A stretch of 64,000 bases of DNA from Mesostigma viride (Eukaryota; Streptophyta; Mesostigmatophyceae; Mesostigmatales; Mesostigmataceae), in NCBI GenBank assembly GCA_009746045.1, contig RPFO01000165.1:374001-438000 (forward strand). The letters are read 5' to 3'. Position 1 is the first letter of the stretch. Each line of letters begins with the position of its first letter. Positions 61,784 to 64,000 of the stretch are shown here, one piece after another. Under the pieces are notes generated by a model. It saw nothing but the letters and a program-made list of their open reading frames with translations. It was not told the DNA's origin and ran no database searches. The translations under genes were made by a program, and so were the position numbers.

Positions 61784-63916
61784 GTGGCCAGGGCTGCACC
61801 ACAGTCCAGGGGGCTGCTTATGGCGGACATCATTCGAGCTCTGCAGAACAGCAAGCGTGATCCCAAGGTATCTAAGCTCACGGGATGGGGGTCATGTGGG
61901 GCACCAGCACTAGAAGTGGATACCAACTCACAGGTGTCCATTCTAAGGGTAGAGGATGCTGCAGGCTTGCAGTGGTCATCCCCTAGCTGCCTAGCTGTGT
62001 CTGATTTCTCTGGGAATGTGTCCATGAAGATCTTGGGAGAAGTGAGTGTGCCTATCCTGGGGGTGCCCACCACGTTCAGTGTGGTTGAAGGGTATCAGGG
62101 GCCTGCCATTCTAGGTCAGAACTTCTTGTGCTTACCAGGGGTGAGGATATCCTCTGAGGAGCTAGCATTAGAGGGGCAGGGCCGCCTTCCCTTGCAGAGA
62201 TATCGCTACTCCCAGGGTCTTAGTGTGGCTGTAAGGGCTGTGAGGGGTCTAGAGGCAGAGGGTCCTGATTCAAAGGAGCCCATTGCTGGGGACCTGCTGA
62301 TCCTCCCTACTACGTTTGACCCACGTGAGTTGGGTGTGCAGAGGTACCAGATCCCAGGAACGAGTCCTGTACCTTGGCGCAAGCTAGTGGAGATGATGCA
62401 AAGCCCCAAGATGGCTAAGGCATGGACTCTTGGCTTTGTTGCTTCTGGGCATGAGTGGATAGTTGCCAACTGTGCAGAGCCTGTGGATGTCCTCCCTGAG
62501 GATCACCAGCTGCTCAGGTTGATGTTTGTCCTCAAGCTCAAGGAGGTAGATGGCGTGCAGGTGCCACATGTTAGACCAGTTGTGACTGAGTACCATGGCA
62601 CTGGACAGTTAGCAGATGAGGAGCTTTACACACCAGGGATGCTGCATGATACATGGAGGATTTTGTTGTGCATTTACTTGTCTTTTCTGCAGAAGGGGAT
62701 ACCCTATAGCTCTGTGTTGGTAGATTTCAAGAGGGCTTTTCTTAAGGGTGATCAGCAGGAAGCACAGGATACTTGGCGCACAATACCCCCTTTCTTTGTT
62801 AAAGTGCCTGCAGTGTGGAGGGCAGAGCTGAAGACGAGGTATTTGAGGATTCTCAAAGGCGTGGAAGGCCTTAGATCGAGTCCCATCATCTGGAGGAAGA
62901 GCTTGGAGAAGTACCTCAGGTCTGTCTGTGGTCTCTCAGTCTCTCCAGTTGATCCTTGTCTGTTTCAGGGTAGCTATGAGGGGCTGCCAGCGTTTGCCTC
63001 CCTGCATGGTGATGATCTGCATCTCCTGGGCCATCCCACTTGGCAAGAGTTGACTCTGGCCAGGATCCAGAAACGGTTTGAACTGGGTAAGATCCAGTAC
63101 ATGGTTGAGAATGAGCCCATGGTGTTTTGTGGAATGCAGGAGACCTTGGTCCATCAGCAGGGTACATGGTCCATCCAGCTGGAGGGTGGTAAGGATTATC
63201 CTCAGCAGATCATAGATGCCTTGCAGGAGCCCATCACCCAGGCCAGATGTGCAACAATACGAGGTATGTTGGCATGGCTGGCCAGCATTTGTGCTCCTGA
63301 CCTGTTGGTACTGAGTCGGTTGACCGATTCCCAACTGGTTGAGGTGGGTGCTGAGAGAGTGGTAGAGGCTGTTCGCATGTCTCCCCCTCTCATGCTGGGT
63401 CCTTTGGATTTGTACAGGCCTTTTGACATGATGCTCTATGTGGACAGTTCTATGGATAGTAGGAAGGTCACAGAGGTCAGGGGCCGTGCGGCAGCATTAA
63501 TATCCCTGGTGCAGGAACAGTCCTCTCTGGTCTGCTGGTACAGTCGGTTGCAAAACAGGGCAACTCCCAGCAGTGACATTGCTGAGTGCAGGGCAATCTG
63601 TGAAGGGCTTCATACTGCTCTTTACTTGAGGGAGCTATTTTACCAGCTATGTCAAGTGGCTTCCTGTCGGTTGCAGATGCACACACTGGTAAGAACTGAC
63701 AGCATGGGCATGGTGCAGTTTGTGCACAGGCAGCTGGCCAGGAGCAGGGACCTTGATTATTTGTTGCTCAAGGAAATGTCTTGCTTAGCTAACATTGAAC
63801 ATGTGGCTGGCGTGGACAACCCTGCAGATGCTCTCACCAAGCTGGAGGAGAAGGCTGAGCTGCAATACCCTTTGCTTCGTGGGCTCATGGCCTCCAAGGG
63901 GGGAGGGCCAGAGTAG
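61784..63916 (+). pseudogene. Copia copy 3, pol part 2: protease-like domain, RT and RNase H
   Basis: Open frame from just after the insertion to TAG at 63914-63916. It has EVDTNSQVSIL (retropepsin-like site with DTN) and AILGQNFL, RT motif A LVDFKRAFLKGD, motif C FASLHGDDLHLL, and RNase H LYVDSSMDS, AECRAICEG, RTDSMGMVQF and VDNPADALTK. It aligns throughout with copy 2 (24000-25990). It has no start of its own because the insertion cuts it from the integrase half. Confidence 0.9.
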
Positions 63917-64000
63917 ACCAAACAGCCTTGCTCTAGGTGAGAGGCATCCCAGTGGGCTGGGCAGCCACATGGTGGCTGACAGCAGGTCCTTCAGAGTTCA
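63917..64000 (+). other. Copia copy 3, 3' flank (window edge)
   Basis: Untranslated sequence after the pol stop. The 3' LTR, if present, is beyond the window. Confidence 0.5.

Overview
The window is eukaryotic nuclear DNA dominated by mobile elements and satellite-like repeats, with one convincing host gene. Spliceosomal introns (GT-AG), Copia, Gypsy, DIRS/PAT-type tyrosine-recombinase, R2-type non-LTR, piggyBac and hAT sequences, plus long tetranucleotide tracts and minisatellites, point to a large repeat-rich protist or algal genome. A green alga is my best guess, because DIRS-type and endonuclease-domain LINE elements are common there; this is inference and the species is not identified.

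Layout. 1-530: minisatellite. 0.9-9.9 kb: a 1.1-kb tandem repeat family with GC-rich hairpin-ended cassettes, a 5'-truncated R2-type LINE split by a small inverted-repeat element, and a Gypsy gag-protease relic. 9.9-16.3 kb: a decayed Copia element on the minus strand (copy 1). 16.3-27.5 kb: a second Copia (copy 2, plus strand) whose pol is split by a 5.8-kb insertion with perfect 43-bp inverted ends. 27.6-28.4 kb: 21-bp minisatellite. 28.4-33.8 kb: a nearly intact DIRS/PAT/Ngaro-type element with gag, RT-RNase H-tyrosine recombinase and split direct repeats. 34.2-38.5 kb: CATC/CACC, CATGACAGC and CCACCG simple repeats with no recognised gene. 39.4-47.6 kb: a six-exon CRAL-TRIO (Sec14-like) lipid-transfer gene, 221 codons spread over 8.2 kb, its introns filled with repeats. 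48.9-51.0 kb: a non-autonomous relative of the DIRS-type element. 52.2-53.8 kb: piggyBac transposase relic. 53.8-63.9 kb: a third Copia (copy 3) with a hAT relic nested in its leader (perfect 8-bp target duplication) and a palindrome-ended insertion in pol.

Most notable points. (a) At four of the CRAL-TRIO gene's exon-intron boundaries the exon end and its splice site are tandemly duplicated into the intron, and the ~80-copy 37-bp minisatellite in intron 2 looks like a derivative of that splice junction. (b) The Copia family carries an extra ORF upstream of gag, a retropepsin-like domain between integrase and RT with DTN in place of DTG, and an HGDD RT motif. (c) The two DIRS-type elements share ends, and both have a G-quadruplex-type motif at the same repeat junction. 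(d) Each of the three Copia copies carries a different insertion in pol. No RNA gene or CRISPR array could be supported.
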